Made by a program: the position numbers and the translations under genes | NCBI RefSeq assembly: GCF_012911565.1 | Contig: NZ_JAAMPU010000108.1 | Span: 186,001 to 250,000 of the forward strand | Length of the DNA stretch: 64,000 nt | Direction: 5' to 3' | Source: Flavobacterium silvaticum | Lineage (GTDB): Bacteria > Bacteroidota > Bacteroidia > Flavobacteriales > Flavobacteriaceae | The notes under the pieces: model-generated | What the model saw: only the letters and a program-made list of their open reading frames with translations | Told to the model about the DNA's origin: nothing | Database searches by the model: none | Shown: piece by piece, positions 37,113 to 47,195 of the stretch | Numbering within the stretch: position 1 is the first letter of the stretch | Layout: each line of letters starts with the position of its first letter

Positions 37113-38228
37113 TTAAAAATACTTAACCGGATTTGTATTTACTTCAGATAATAAGATGCTGCCTGTTGGAAAGGCAGGTGCAAAATTAGGTAATTTTTCC
37201 ATAAGAAAATCAACTATGTAATTTTTTGTAAAACGCTCGCTTTCATAATGCCCGATATCGAGCAAAAGCAGCTTTCCTTCCGCTTCATAAAACTGATGGT
37301 ATTTTAGGTCAGATGTCACAAAAGCGTCGGCACCTGCGGCAATCGCGGCCTTGATCGCAAAACTTCCGGATCCGCCAAGGACAGCGACTTTGCGAATGAT
37401 TTTATCCGGGATTTCCGAGTGCCTTATACCTTCGGCCTGCATCTTATCTTTGACCAACTGCAAAAAATCCTGGCCGTTGCGTGCCGTTTCGAGCTCGCCT
37501 ATCATACCCAAACCGATGTTCTGGTGTTCGTTTTTAAGGTCGTACACCTCATAAGCGACTTCTTCATAGATATGGGCTTCAGACAGCGCTTTAAGAATTT
37601 TGGATTGAAGCTGTTTTTCAAATGTCACTTCGATTCGGGTTTCATCTGCCGAAACGAATTCGCCCCGCTCACCGACTTTGGGGTTACTGACGGCATTTCC
37701 CTGATACGTTCCGGTACCGACAGAATTAAAACTACAGTTTTCATAATTCCCTATACTTCCGGCACCCGAGCTAAACAAAGCTTCACGAACGACATTTGCA
37801 TTTTCTGGCGTCGTGTAAGTAACCAGTTTCCGGATGAAATTTTGTTTCGGCACAAGGATTTGAGGATTGATTATACCCAATGCATCACAGAAAATTTTGT
37901 TCACACCTTCTTTATGGTTGTCCAAAGCCGTGTGGACCGCATAAATGGCGATATCGTTTTTAATGGCTTTGATAATGGCACGCTGGACGTAATCCGAACC
38001 CGTAATCTTTTTAAGACCCGAAAAAAGTATCGGATGGAAACAAACCACGAGGTTGCAATCTTTGGCTATGGCTTCGTCAATAACCGATTCCAAGGCATCG
38101 TGACAGACCAAGACACCTTTTAAATCGTCGGCCAAATTACCTGTAAGCAAACCGACATTGTCAAAATCCTCAGCATAAGCAAGAGGCGCCATTTGTTCCA
38201 GCAAAGGCAGGAAATCCTTTATTTTCAT
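37113..38228 (-). CDS. Nif3-like dinuclear metal centre protein
   Basis: 371-residue member of the Nif3/YbgI/YqfO family, which forms toroidal hexamers with a dinuclear metal site; activity disputed (GTP cyclohydrolase-like). N-terminal EDFDNVGLLTGN, CHDALESVIDEAI, VCFHPILFSGLKKI and VHTALDNHKEGVN carry the metal-binding His/Asp. A YqfO-type insertion (about 125-235) and C-terminal VAVLGGSGSF...DAFVTSDLKYHQFYEAEGKLLLLDIGHYESE are present. The start MKIKDFLPLLEQ overlaps the upstream stop by one base; an in-frame ATG 13 codons earlier is less likely. Confidence 0.93.
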   Translation of the reverse strand: MKIKDFLPLLEQMAPLAYAEDFDNVGLLTGNLADDLKGVLVCHDALESVIDEAIAKDCNLVVCFHPILFSGLKKITGSDYVQRAIIKAIKNDIAIYAVHTALDNHKEGVNKIFCDALGIINPQILVPKQNFIRKLVTYTTPENANVVREALFSSGAGSIGNYENCSFNSVGTGTYQGNAVSNPKVGERGEFVSADETRIEVTFEKQLQSKILKALSEAHIYEEVAYEVYDLKNEHQNIGLGMIGELETARNGQDFLQLVKDKMQAEGIRHSEIPDKIIRKVAVLGGSGSFAIKAAIAAGADAFVTSDLKYHQFYEAEGKLLLLDIGHYESERFTKNYIVDFLMEKLPNFAPAFPTGSILLSEVNTNPVKYF

Positions 38229-38794
38229 TACGTCGACCACGGATTTAAGTTGTCTTTGATGAGCCAACCGGTTGGTGTTTTTTCCATAAGCAACACGCTT
38301 CCGCTGTTGTGTTCGATGCTTCGGTAAAAAACGATTTTCACCAGGGCGTGATTGCCGTTATCGTAAAAAAGCGGTTTGTAGATAATCATCAGGCGTTGGT
38401 TATTGAGGTTCAACCGGGCGCGCCTTTCCTGGTATTGCTCCAGGCTCAGACAATCGTTTATCTTGATTTTGAGATTGGTTTTATCTAATGCGAGGATGGT
38501 TTCGAGTTCCGTCGACCACGTTTCGGCCGTTACATCTTTGGCCACCGATTGCCGCAGTTGCTTAACCGTTTCCGCCGGTAATTTCATCGCATTTACCGTC
38601 TCGAAAATCTCTTCGTTATTGTTGGTCTTGTCGCAATAAAGGAACAAATATTGGCTTCCGCGGCCTTTGTAGACAGGCTTCTCATTTTTATAATTCTGAT
38701 ACAGGATTGCCGAAAGAATGCTTGCCTTATCTGTTTGCTGTGCAAAGAAAACCACAGGAAACAGCAGCAAAAAAGATATAAAACCCCATTTCAT
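38228..38794 (-). CDS. Unknown exported protein
   Basis: 188 residues, not recognised. A clear signal peptide (MKWGFISFLLLFPVVFFAQQ, cleavage after FFA) targets it to the periplasm or beyond. The mature part is mixed alpha/beta, with LFLYCDKTNNNEEIFETVNAMKLP and a C-terminal beta-rich segment (LMIIYKPLFYDNGNHALVKIVFYRSIEHNSGSVLLMEKTPTGWLIKDNLNPWS) of the kind seen in NTF2-like lipoproteins. First gene of the operon with nif3 and the coiled-coil gene; divergent from lpxK. Confidence 0.75.
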   Translation of the reverse strand: MKWGFISFLLLFPVVFFAQQTDKASILSAILYQNYKNEKPVYKGRGSQYLFLYCDKTNNNEEIFETVNAMKLPAETVKQLRQSVAKDVTAETWSTELETILALDKTNLKIKINDCLSLEQYQERRARLNLNNQRLMIIYKPLFYDNGNHALVKIVFYRSIEHNSGSVLLMEKTPTGWLIKDNLNPWST

Positions 38795-38843
38795 AAATTA
38801 CAGACTTAAGCGGATTTCAAATATAATATTATATTTTAGTACC

Positions 38844-39875
38844 ATGCTTCTACTGCGTAAAATACTATTCCCGTTTACGGCCATCTATCATTTTATCACA
38901 AGTCTGAGGAATTACTTTTACGATAAAGGTATTTTCAAATCGTACGCATTCCATGTTCCTGTAATTGTCGTTGGAAACCTCAGCACAGGCGGAACCGGAA
39001 AATCACCCATGGTAGAATACCTGATACGGCTGTTGCACAAACAATATAAGGTGGCGACATTGAGCCGCGGATATAAGCGGAAATCATCGGGTTTTGTTTT
39101 GGCGGATTCAGCTGCGACACCTGAAACACTTGGTGACGAGCCGTTCCAGTTCCATAGAAAATTCCCTGAAATTTCTGTTGCGGTAGATGCCGATCGCGTC
39201 AACGGGATCAATAAATTGCTCGAATCGGAACCAAAACCAGAAATAATAGTGCTCGATGATGCCTTTCAGCACAGGCGTGTGAAAGCCGGATTCTACATTC
39301 TTCTGACCGCTTTCAATGATTTGTACAAAGACGATTTTTTACTTCCGACAGGAAATTTGCGCGAAAGCCGCCGCGGCGCAAAACGGGCGAATGTGATTGT
39401 CGTGACCAAATGTCCGCCGGATTTGTCGATCCAAAAACAGAATGCCATCTGTATCAGACTAAACGTATCGGCAAAGCAAAAGGTGTTTTTTACATCAATT
39501 GGCTATGATGAAAAAGTGTATTCCGAAAAAGATGAATTGCTGGTTTCAGATATCGTTCAGGCACAAAAAGTCCTTGTGGCAGGAATTGCAAAGCCGCAAC
39601 CCTTTTTCGATCATCTTAAAAATGCATCGGACACCATTCTGGAATTTAGCGATCATCATGATTTTTCAGATGCCGATGTGGCTAGAATACAATCGGCTTC
39701 CTCCGGAAAACCTATCGTCACGACCGAAAAAGATTACGTGAGGTTATCGCAAAAACTTATAAGCGATAATCTTTTCTACCTCCCAATAAAAAGCGAATTC
39801 CTCAGCGACAAGGAAATTTTCGATAAAAAAATACTGGATTTCGTAAAGGCTAATTCGACAGATTCTGTGCAATGA
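38844..39875 (+). CDS. lpxK: Tetraacyldisaccharide 4'-kinase
   Basis: Inner-membrane kinase phosphorylating the lipid A precursor at the 4' position. 343 residues with the P-loop GNLSTGGTGKSPMVEYL, then LSRGYKRKSSGFVL, GDEPFQFHRKFP, VVDADRVNGI-like segment (VAVDADRVNGINKL), and IIVLDDAFQHRRVKAGFYILLTAF. The start MLLLRKILFPFTAIYHFIT is typical for Bacteroidota; the frame is open 42 codons upstream, but that part overlaps the divergent gene. Its end overlaps the oppositely oriented kinase gene by 26 bases. Confidence 0.96.
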   Translation: MLLLRKILFPFTAIYHFITSLRNYFYDKGIFKSYAFHVPVIVVGNLSTGGTGKSPMVEYLIRLLHKQYKVATLSRGYKRKSSGFVLADSAATPETLGDEPFQFHRKFPEISVAVDADRVNGINKLLESEPKPEIIVLDDAFQHRRVKAGFYILLTAFNDLYKDDFLLPTGNLRESRRGAKRANVIVVTKCPPDLSIQKQNAICIRLNVSAKQKVFFTSIGYDEKVYSEKDELLVSDIVQAQKVLVAGIAKPQPFFDHLKNASDTILEFSDHHDFSDADVARIQSASSGKPIVTTEKDYVRLSQKLISDNLFYLPIKSEFLSDKEIFDKKILDFVKANSTDSVQ

Positions 39876-42030
39876 CCCGATAAAAATCATTCGGGTCGAA
39901 AGGTTTCGTAATCACATCGTTCATTCCATAAGACAACAGCATCTCACGATTTTCATTGAGTGAAATAGCCGTAAGTGCAATGATTCTCGTATGCTGGTCG
40001 AATGTGCGAATCGTCTGGGTCGCGATGGTTCCATTGATTCCGGGCAAATGCACATCCATCAGGACGAGGTCATAATAGTTGTTCTTGACGGCCTCAATCG
40101 CATCTTCGCCATTGTCGATGATTTCCACAAGCATCAATTTGTTCTCGCACATTTTGGCCGTAATCATCTGGTTGATTTTGTTGTCCTCGATCAGCAATAC
40201 CTTTTTATTGGTAAAGACAGATTCGTCATAATCTTCATCCTGCATGATCGGCTGGCCCGAGCTCACTTTGAAATGCAACGTAAAAAAGAAAGACGAACCT
40301 TGCCCGATGCGGCTTTCGAGTTCAATGTTTCCACCCAGGATATCTACAAGTTTCTTCACGATATTCAAGCCCAATCCAGTTCCGCCGTATTTTCGGTTGA
40401 TCTCTATCGAACCCTGGGCGAAACTGTCGAAAATGGTTTCCTGTTTGTCTTCAGGTATACCAATTCCGGTATCGAGCACTTCAAACCGTATGATGCTCGT
40501 GCTATTTTCAAGCGCCAACTGGGAGACGATGACCCTGACTTCTCCGTTTTGCGTAAACTTCAACGCGTTGTTTATCAGGTTCATGAAAATCTGGGACAGC
40601 TTGGTCGGGTCGCCCACAAGAATATCCGGAATGGATGGATCAATCTCGATCGTGTACTTATTGTTGTTTTTGGTCGCGTGTTCCTTGAGCGAATTCTGGA
40701 TGTTCTCGAGCAATAATTTCAGGTTGAAATTGATGTTTTCAGCAACCACGTTATTCGATTCAATTCGGTTGATCTCAAGGATTTCATTGATGAAGGTGAG
40801 CAGATAATTCCCTGAAAACTGAAGTGACGTCAGGTAATTGAGTTGGGATTTCTTAGGGTTTTCTTCTAGCAAAAGGTGGGTGATTCCGTTGATGGCGTTC
40901 AATGGCGTCCGCAATTCATGGCTTACCGTCGACAGGAATTCCGCGCGTGCTTTCGAGGCTTTTTCCGCTTTATCCTTGGCAATCTGAAGCTCCTTGTTTT
41001 TGTCTTTCAGGATCGTGTTGGATTGGTTCCGTATGATATTGTTCTTATACAAAGACAGGCTCAACAAAGACAAAATCGAAATCAGCGCAATCGCCAGGAT
41101 CGTAATCAATTTGGCGAATTTATTGGCTTTTTCCTTTTCCCGGTTCTCTTTGTCGAGTTGTTCAATCGTTTTCAAACGTTCACCTTCCTTGAACTTCGCA
41201 TAATCCTCGGCACCGAGCTTTTGCTTGTTACGCACCTGGTTCGCCGTGTAAAGTTCAATGTGTTTTTTGAGATAATCGTGTGATTTCTTAAGGTCGCCGA
41301 TATCTTCATAAGCTACACTGAGTGCTTTGAAAATGCGCGCCCGCAACTCAAGATTCGACGCGTGTTGCAGGTTTTGGCTCAGCGACTGGTTCAGGTAATT
41401 GAGTGCCAACGTGCTTCGCCTGTTCTCGCTTTCGATAGTTCCGAGTTGGTATAAGGCTTCCGGCTTGATCTTGATGTCGTCTTCTTTGTCAGGGGTTGAA
41501 ATAAGCCTGCTAAATAATTCCACAGCTTCTTTGTTCTTCCCTTTCGCCCTGTAAACGATACCTTTCTGCAAATTCAAAAGATCAATGGCATCCGGAATCT
41601 GGAGGCTTTGGTAAATGGTCTTGGCTTTATCGAAGGTATTTTCGGCTTCGGTATAATTCTCCTTTTCCATATAGCAAAGCCCTAAATTATAGTAGGCATA
41701 GGCTTGTTGAGAAGAAGGCTTTAAGGTATTGAACAAGGCAATGCTTCGGGTGAGCATTTCTGTGGCATCGTTGTATTTTTCGACTTCTATATAAAGGATT
41801 CCGAGCGATAAAGATGCTTCCGCCTCTGCTTTGGCGTCTTTATTCCGGTGTGCAAAATCGATTGCCTTTTGGGTATAAAAAAGCGAATTTGCGTAGTTGT
41901 TGATTTTGGAATTGAACTGGGCCAATTCAATGAAGTATGCCGTACTGTCAACAGGTTTATTGGCGTTGTTCTGGGCCGATCCTGAAAGGCAATATAAAAA
42001 GCATAGCAATGCCAGTAGCAATCTGTTCAT
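39850..42030 (-). CDS. TPR-containing hybrid sensor histidine kinase
   Basis: 726-residue sensor: a signal peptide (MNRLLLALLCFLYCLSGSAQ), about six TPR-like repeats in the periplasm (35-290), one membrane segment (about 308-328), a coiled linker, histidine kinase core with H371 in FLSTVSHELRTPLNAI, NNALKFTQNGEV, LDTGIGIPEDKQ, GTGLGLNIVKKL, and a C-terminal receiver with D659 in LVLMDVHLPGING. Periplasmic TPR sensors of this kind are common in Bacteroidota; signal and partner are unknown. Tail-to-tail overlap of 26 bases with lpxK. Confidence 0.94.
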   Translation of the reverse strand: MNRLLLALLCFLYCLSGSAQNNANKPVDSTAYFIELAQFNSKINNYANSLFYTQKAIDFAHRNKDAKAEAEASLSLGILYIEVEKYNDATEMLTRSIALFNTLKPSSQQAYAYYNLGLCYMEKENYTEAENTFDKAKTIYQSLQIPDAIDLLNLQKGIVYRAKGKNKEAVELFSRLISTPDKEDDIKIKPEALYQLGTIESENRRSTLALNYLNQSLSQNLQHASNLELRARIFKALSVAYEDIGDLKKSHDYLKKHIELYTANQVRNKQKLGAEDYAKFKEGERLKTIEQLDKENREKEKANKFAKLITILAIALISILSLLSLSLYKNNIIRNQSNTILKDKNKELQIAKDKAEKASKARAEFLSTVSHELRTPLNAINGITHLLLEENPKKSQLNYLTSLQFSGNYLLTFINEILEINRIESNNVVAENINFNLKLLLENIQNSLKEHATKNNNKYTIEIDPSIPDILVGDPTKLSQIFMNLINNALKFTQNGEVRVIVSQLALENSTSIIRFEVLDTGIGIPEDKQETIFDSFAQGSIEINRKYGGTGLGLNIVKKLVDILGGNIELESRIGQGSSFFFTLHFKVSSGQPIMQDEDYDESVFTNKKVLLIEDNKINQMITAKMCENKLMLVEIIDNGEDAIEAVKNNYYDLVLMDVHLPGINGTIATQTIRTFDQHTRIIALTAISLNENREMLLSYGMNDVITKPFDPNDFYRVIAQNLSN

Positions 42031-42068
42031 GCAGTATTTGTTCCGATTCCGGGTTAAAAGTAGGTAAA

Positions 42069-43064
42069 TTATTTGGGAAACACGATGGGAATCAGGTCGA
42101 TAATACGAGAAGAATATCCCATTTCATTATCGTACCAGCCCACGACCTTGACCATTTTGCCAATTACCGAAGTCAATTGGGAATCAAAAAGGCACGAATT
42201 CCGGTTTCCGATGATATCAACGGATACAATGGGATCTTTCGTATAGGCCAATATTCCTTTAAGCTCATTTTGTGACGCGCGGTGGAATTCTGCATTCAAA
42301 TCTTCGATACTTACTTCATGGCGCACATAGGCCGTAATATCTGTTAGCGAACCATCAGGGACAGGAACACGTATGCCGCCGCCGCCGATTTTTCCGTCGA
42401 GTTCAGGAAAAATCCGCGTCAATGCTTTTGCAGCTCCGGTAGTTGTCGGGACAATAGATTGCGAAGCGGCACGCGCCCGACGCAAATCTTTATGAGGCTG
42501 GTCGTGAAGGCTTTGATCTGTCGTGTAGGAATGGACGGTTGTAATATAGGCTTGTTCAATTCCGCACAGGTCATCGATTATCTTGAGCATCGGTGCTGCG
42601 TTGTTGGTCGTGCAGCTTGCATTTGAAACGATGGGCTCAGACCCGTCGAGAATGGACTCGTTGACTCCGAGAACGACGGTTTTAATCTTATCTGTTTCAG
42701 ATGGCGCCGACAGAATCACCTTCTTCGCCCCTGCTTCAATGTGCCCGTAAATTTCGTCGTACGTCTTATATTTTCCAGTCGATTCGACCAATACATCAAC
42801 ATCAAGTGATTTCCAGTCGAGCTTATCGGTAGTCCTTTCGTGGAAAAACGGATAGTGTTTGCCGTTGACGATGATTCCGGTTTCATCTGATGAACATTCT
42901 TTATCGAGAATACCGTGAATGCTGTCGTATTTGAGCAGATGCGCCATGGTCGTTGCATCGGCTATATCGTTTATGGCAACGACTTCAATTGTAGGTTGGT
43001 CGAGCAATAACCGGAACAGCGTTCTTCCGATGCGCCCGAATCCATTAATGGCAATTCTGGTCAA
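42069..43064 (-). CDS. gap: Glyceraldehyde-3-phosphate dehydrogenase
   Basis: NAD-dependent oxidative phosphorylation of glyceraldehyde 3-phosphate in glycolysis/gluconeogenesis. 331 residues: INGFGRIGRTLFR nucleotide-binding start, SNASCTTNNAAPML with the catalytic C151, TTVHSYTTDQSLHDQPHKDLRRARAA, and WYDNEMGYSSRIIDL near the end. Complete, with no fusion. It stands alone, bordered upstream by AT-rich repeats. Confidence 0.98.
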   Translation of the reverse strand: MTRIAINGFGRIGRTLFRLLLDQPTIEVVAINDIADATTMAHLLKYDSIHGILDKECSSDETGIIVNGKHYPFFHERTTDKLDWKSLDVDVLVESTGKYKTYDEIYGHIEAGAKKVILSAPSETDKIKTVVLGVNESILDGSEPIVSNASCTTNNAAPMLKIIDDLCGIEQAYITTVHSYTTDQSLHDQPHKDLRRARAASQSIVPTTTGAAKALTRIFPELDGKIGGGGIRVPVPDGSLTDITAYVRHEVSIEDLNAEFHRASQNELKGILAYTKDPIVSVDIIGNRNSCLFDSQLTSVIGKMVKVVGWYDNEMGYSSRIIDLIPIVFPK

Positions 43065-43157
43065 TTCAATTAATAATTAACAATGAATAATTAACAATTA
43101 CCTGTATTTAAAACGGAGCGTCTAAGAGGCAAGCCGTGTCAAAGAAAGAAGTAAGCG

Positions 43158-44027
43158 TCAAAGGATATGCTTTTCCGCGTGATACGAACTTCTCACCAAT
43201 GCGCCACTTTCGACGTGACGGAAGCCCATTTCTTTCCCTATTTCTTCGTACTTCTTGAATTGCTCAGGCGTGATGAATTCTTTTACGGGCAGGTGTTTTT
43301 TTGAAGGTTGCAGATATTGGCCGATGGTCACGATATCTACATTGGCGTCGCGCAATTCACGCATCGTCTCTATCACTTCTTCTTCCAGTTCACCAAGGCC
43401 GAGCATGATGCCGGATTTTGTGCGACGGATTCCTTGTTGTTTTAAATAACGCAACACTTCAAGGCTTCGGTCGTATTTGGCCTGGATGCGGACTTCGCGC
43501 GTCAATCTGCGGACGGTTTCCATGTTATGCGACACCACTTCCGGATTGGCTTCCACGATCCTGTCGAGCATTCTCGTGTTTCCCTGGAAATCCGGGATCA
43601 GTGTTTCAAGCGTCGTGTTCGGGTTCATGCGGCGGATGGCCTGGACAGTTTCAAACCAAATAATTGAGCCCATGTCTTTTAAATCGTCACGATCAACACT
43701 CGTTACGACAGCATGCTTGATTTTCATGATCTTGATCGAACGTGCCACTTTTTCGGGTTCGTCCCAATCAACCGTTTCCGGACGACCTGTCTTTACACCA
43801 CAAAACCCGCACGATCGTGTGCAAATATTACCTAATATCATGAACGTAGCCGTGCCTTCGCCCCAGCATTCACCCATATTCGGGCAACTTCCCGAGGTAC
43901 ATATCGTATTGAGTTTGTATTTGTCGACCAGGCCGCGCAACTCGGTGTAATTCTTACCGATCGGCAGCTTTACCTTAAGCCATTTAGGCTTGGCAATGGG
44001 TTGCGTAGATTCGAGGATGGTTTCCAT
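43158..44027 (-). CDS. lipA: Lipoyl synthase
   Basis: Radical SAM enzyme that inserts two sulfurs into protein-bound octanoyl groups to make lipoyl cofactor. 289 residues. The auxiliary cluster motif [13 protein letters not shown] and the radical SAM motif [10 protein letters not shown] are both intact, and the conserved C-terminal RSSYHAE ([15 protein letters not shown]) supplies the Ser ligand. The start [10 protein letters not shown] is preferred to an in-frame ATG 13 codons upstream because the promoter box sits between them. Confidence 0.97.
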   Translation of the reverse strand: METILESTQPIAKPKWLKVKLPIGKNYTELRGLVDKYKLNTICTSGSCPNMGECWGEGTATFMILGNICTRSCGFCGVKTGRPETVDWDEPEKVARSIKIMKIKHAVVTSVDRDDLKDMGSIIWFETVQAIRRMNPNTTLETLIPDFQGNTRMLDRIVEANPEVVSHNMETVRRLTREVRIQAKYDRSLEVLRYLKQQGIRRTKSGIMLGLGELEEEVIETMRELRDANVDIVTIGQYLQPSKKHLPVKEFITPEQFKKYEEIGKEMGFRHVESGALVRSSYHAEKHIL

Positions 44028-44032
44028 GGGTG

Positions 44033-44040
44033 CAAAGATA
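44033..44040 (-). promoter_or_regulatory. -7 box of lipA
   Basis: TATCTTTG on the minus strand, 5 bases before the ATG, predicting a leaderless or near-leaderless transcript. Confidence 0.55.
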
Positions 44041-44123
44041 CGGACAATTCCAATTAATAAGAGCAATTGACTATATAGCAGATGAAATTCAATTGTTAAT
44101 CATTACTTGTTACTTATTAATTT

Positions 44124-44882
44124 TCAGAACTTTTTATCGGTTGACTGTTCCTCTTCTTTTTTGTAATGTTCGTGAGGTTGGATCGGCTCGGGTTTCTTGT
44201 TCATCTTCATCTGGAAAATATCGACAAGTAAGGCAAACGCCATAGAAAAGTAAATATATCCTTTTGGAATCTCTAGGCCGAAACCTTCTGAAATCAGCGA
44301 AAACCCAATCAGCAATAAAAACGACAATGCCAGCATCTTGAACGCCGGATGCCTGTTGACGAAATTCGAAATCGGTTCGGCAGCAAAAAGCATCACGATT
44401 ACGGTCACGATTACAGCCACATACATCACCCAGACTTCTTTTACCATTCCTATTGCCGTGATGATCGAGTCGACCGAAAAAACCATGTCCATAATGAGTA
44501 TCTGAAATAAAACCTGCCCAAATGTCGAGGCAACCACATTTTTGGTCTGGTCGCCGGTTTCGCCTTCCATTTTGTGATAGATTTCCTTGGCGCTTTTATA
44601 GATGAGGAACAATCCGCCCGAAAGCAAGACCAAATCTTTACCGGAAAATCCGTTGCCGCCAATGGTGAACAAATCTTCGTCAAGCTTGAGTATGAACGAT
44701 ATGAGCAGCAACAGAACCAAACGCAAAACGCCGGCAAGGATCAACCCAAGCCGGCGTGCTTTTTTTTGTTGATCCTGTGGCAATTTCGCCGCGAGTATCG
44801 AAATGAATATGACGTTATCGATCCCCAAAACGGCTTCGAGTGCCACAAGGGAAATCAGGGAAATGATAATCTGGTAATCCAT
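44124..44882 (-). CDS. TerC-family membrane protein
   Basis: 252-residue multi-pass protein of the TerC/Alx/YkoY group, implicated in metal (often manganese) export and tellurite resistance; some serve metalation of secreted enzymes. About seven hydrophobic segments with family motifs ALEAVLGIDNVIFISILAAKLP and MDMVFSVDSIITAIGMV, whose paired Asp/Asn residues are likely metal ligands. A hydrophilic C-terminal tail follows. No tellurite-resistance neighbours are present, so metal homeostasis is the better guess. Confidence 0.92.
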   Translation of the reverse strand: MDYQIIISLISLVALEAVLGIDNVIFISILAAKLPQDQQKKARRLGLILAGVLRLVLLLLISFILKLDEDLFTIGGNGFSGKDLVLLSGGLFLIYKSAKEIYHKMEGETGDQTKNVVASTFGQVLFQILIMDMVFSVDSIITAIGMVKEVWVMYVAVIVTVIVMLFAAEPISNFVNRHPAFKMLALSFLLLIGFSLISEGFGLEIPKGYIYFSMAFALLVDIFQMKMNKKPEPIQPHEHYKKEEEQSTDKKF

Positions 44883-44960
44883 TACAGGTTGAATTGTTTC
44901 GGATTAAGATACTTTTTTCCGATGAAAAGCCCGTTAAGCCAATCGTTTTTAAAGATAATT

Positions 44961-47195
44961 TTAGCTTTTTACGGCCGACTCGGTTTCTTTGGCAAGCAAT
45001 AATCCAAATGCAGCTTCACTCGGAGGTGGCAGTTGTGAATTCACGAAATTCCCGTTCGGATCGATCAGGATAAACCGCGGGATCGATTCCACGCTGTAGT
45101 TTTTCGAAAACAAATCATCGAGCCCGATATGCAGCTGCTTCACCGATTTTGACTTGGTTTTTGCCTGAAGGAACCACGCTCCTTTGTCCTTATCGACGCT
45201 GAGCGCCACAAAAACAATGTTCTTATTTTTCTTGCTGCTGATGGCCTTGGTCTCAAAAAACGGCGACTGCATGCGGCACGGGCCACACCATGTCGCCCAC
45301 ACGTCTATGGCAACGTATTTTCCTTTGAAATCTGAAAGCTTCACGGGTTTGCCATCAAGATCAGACGCAATGAAATCAGGAGCCGGATTACCTCTCGCAA
45401 TGCGTTCCTGGGCCGTGTAAAAACTTGTGAGTAATGTTCCCAATTTGACATCTGCTATACCTTTTGAATAATCGGCCATCAAAGCGGCGCGTTCCGGACT
45501 GCCTGAAGCTTCCCTAAGCGACTGCTTCATTTTGGCAAATAACAGACGGTCTTTGAAAGCATCTGGCTTTAAAGCGGAAATCGCCTTGAGTTCACGTGTG
45601 TTTTTATCGGTGTCAGATGTATCTTTTGCCGTTAGTTCATGAATCAGGTATTGCATGTAGGAATCGTCGGCCAGCAAAGTCTGGTCTTTGAGCGGCATCT
45701 GTTTCTTGATTTCGGTAATTTCTTTCGGCTCTTTATCTTTTGCAGCCGCTGGAAAAACTACCTTTCGTTTGTCCATGTAGGCATTCCACAGATTGAGGTA
45801 CCGCAAATGGATGCGTTTTTTATCGAGCGACAGGAAATCATCTTTAGGGATGTAGTTATCACGGGTTTTATTTCCGGCAGATTCGTCTATGGCTTCTTTC
45901 CATTCCGATGCTATCGTTTCGGCAACTTCACCCGGCTTATCCAGATATTCGTTGGATTGCGTCATCATGTATTCGGCCATGCTCCACGAAAATTCCCCTG
46001 GTGCTTTGGCCTGGTTTTCGGCCAGACGGGTTCCGGTAATCGTACTTTCCGTGTTGTTCGCGAACGATTTGACATCGAAATACAAACTGTCGTTTTGGGA
46101 CATCACAAACTGAATTCCCGTACTCATATCGCCCTGGAAGTATAATTCATACGTTCCAAGCGGCATATTGCGATCCATGGAAAGCTTGAACTTTTTGTCA
46201 TTTACGAGGCTTTTCCCCAAAGTATCTCCGGTAAACGGATCCATTAAAAAGGCAACGCGAAACTGCCTGTCCGATTCAATTTTGCCGTCGATGATGGTTT
46301 TGGGATACGCTTCGTATTGCAACGGCTTCAGCATAAAATACATTCCGACGGAAGCAATCGCGACTACGGCCAACGCAAAAACAGGACAGTTCTTTTTGAA
46401 AAACGCGGCCTTGAATGATTTGTACCGATACCATTGAAAACCGATGGCACAAAATACCAAACCCAATAAAACGGCGACCCATTCACTGTAAAGCATCACA
46501 TGACCCAATTGGCTTCCAGGCGTAAAATCGCCCGTCTTTGCCATTATAGTAAACGGATTCCACTCCATCCGTATATTGAATCCGGCCAAAACAGACGAAA
46601 GCAGCAACCCGAAAAACCCAATGACAATAGACCAGATAAAACTCGGCACCAAAACCGCGATCAGGTATTGCACGGCCGAAAAGAACAATCCGACCACAAA
46701 AAGCCGGAGTGACAACTGCAAAATAAAGACAACCGGAACCGATAGTTCAGCTCCTTTTGACAGTTCCTTGAACAATGTGCCAATGGCGACCAGAGCACAA
46801 CCCACAAGCAGGAAACTGAATATCGTGATCAGGTTGTGGATGAGGATAACTGAAAACTTCGAAAAGTAAATCGAAAACTTGTTCAACGGCTGTGTTTCCA
46901 TCAATTGCCAACCGCCATATCTGTGATCGAGTTGGGCAATGCGGCTTACGCAGATGATGATGGCCAACGGATAGAAAAATCCGGTGAACGCAGGTGAAAA
47001 TTCCGAGATGAATTTTTCGAACAGATTGAACGGAAACGTATTTTGGGTATTTAGCGGCGGATTGAAAAACAAGGCAATAAATCCTATTATGGGAGCTATC
47101 GCCCCAAAAATCAACCCTAACACATAAATTCCGGTTCCTTTTTTCTTGATGTGTTCTGCTTTGAATGCAGTGACGAAATTCTGAAATGCTCCCAT
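44961..47195 (-). CDS. ABC-2 type permease fused to a TlpA-like thioredoxin domain
   Basis: 744-residue fusion. Residues about 1-300 contain six to seven membrane segments with the organisation of lantibiotic/NatB-type ABC-2 permeases (LMETQPLNKFSIYFSKFSVILIHNLITIFSF). Residues about 305-590 form a largely hydrophilic middle (IIDGKIESDRQFRVAFLMDPFTGDTLGKSLVNDKKFKLSM, resembling the DUF4369-type domain that precedes flavobacterial redoxins). Residues about 600-744 are a TlpA/ResA-type redoxin with GNPAPDFIASDLDGKPVKLSDFKGKYVAIDVWATWCGPC (C637, C640) and IPRFILIDPNG. Shares one base with the ATPase gene upstream (TAATG). Export of a disulfide-containing product is possible but unproven. Confidence 0.88.
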   Translation of the reverse strand: MGAFQNFVTAFKAEHIKKKGTGIYVLGLIFGAIAPIIGFIALFFNPPLNTQNTFPFNLFEKFISEFSPAFTGFFYPLAIIICVSRIAQLDHRYGGWQLMETQPLNKFSIYFSKFSVILIHNLITIFSFLLVGCALVAIGTLFKELSKGAELSVPVVFILQLSLRLFVVGLFFSAVQYLIAVLVPSFIWSIVIGFFGLLLSSVLAGFNIRMEWNPFTIMAKTGDFTPGSQLGHVMLYSEWVAVLLGLVFCAIGFQWYRYKSFKAAFFKKNCPVFALAVVAIASVGMYFMLKPLQYEAYPKTIIDGKIESDRQFRVAFLMDPFTGDTLGKSLVNDKKFKLSMDRNMPLGTYELYFQGDMSTGIQFVMSQNDSLYFDVKSFANNTESTITGTRLAENQAKAPGEFSWSMAEYMMTQSNEYLDKPGEVAETIASEWKEAIDESAGNKTRDNYIPKDDFLSLDKKRIHLRYLNLWNAYMDKRKVVFPAAAKDKEPKEITEIKKQMPLKDQTLLADDSYMQYLIHELTAKDTSDTDKNTRELKAISALKPDAFKDRLLFAKMKQSLREASGSPERAALMADYSKGIADVKLGTLLTSFYTAQERIARGNPAPDFIASDLDGKPVKLSDFKGKYVAIDVWATWCGPCRMQSPFFETKAISSKKNKNIVFVALSVDKDKGAWFLQAKTKSKSVKQLHIGLDDLFSKNYSVESIPRFILIDPNGNFVNSQLPPPSEAAFGLLLAKETESAVKS

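Noticed and set aside
37419..38123. 234-codon plus-strand frame opposite nif3
   Set aside because: It is antisense to the conserved Nif3 coding sequence and shows no protein-like features.
39991..40716. 241-codon plus-strand frame opposite the TPR kinase
   Set aside because: It is antisense to the kinase and receiver domains, whose motifs are intact on the minus strand.
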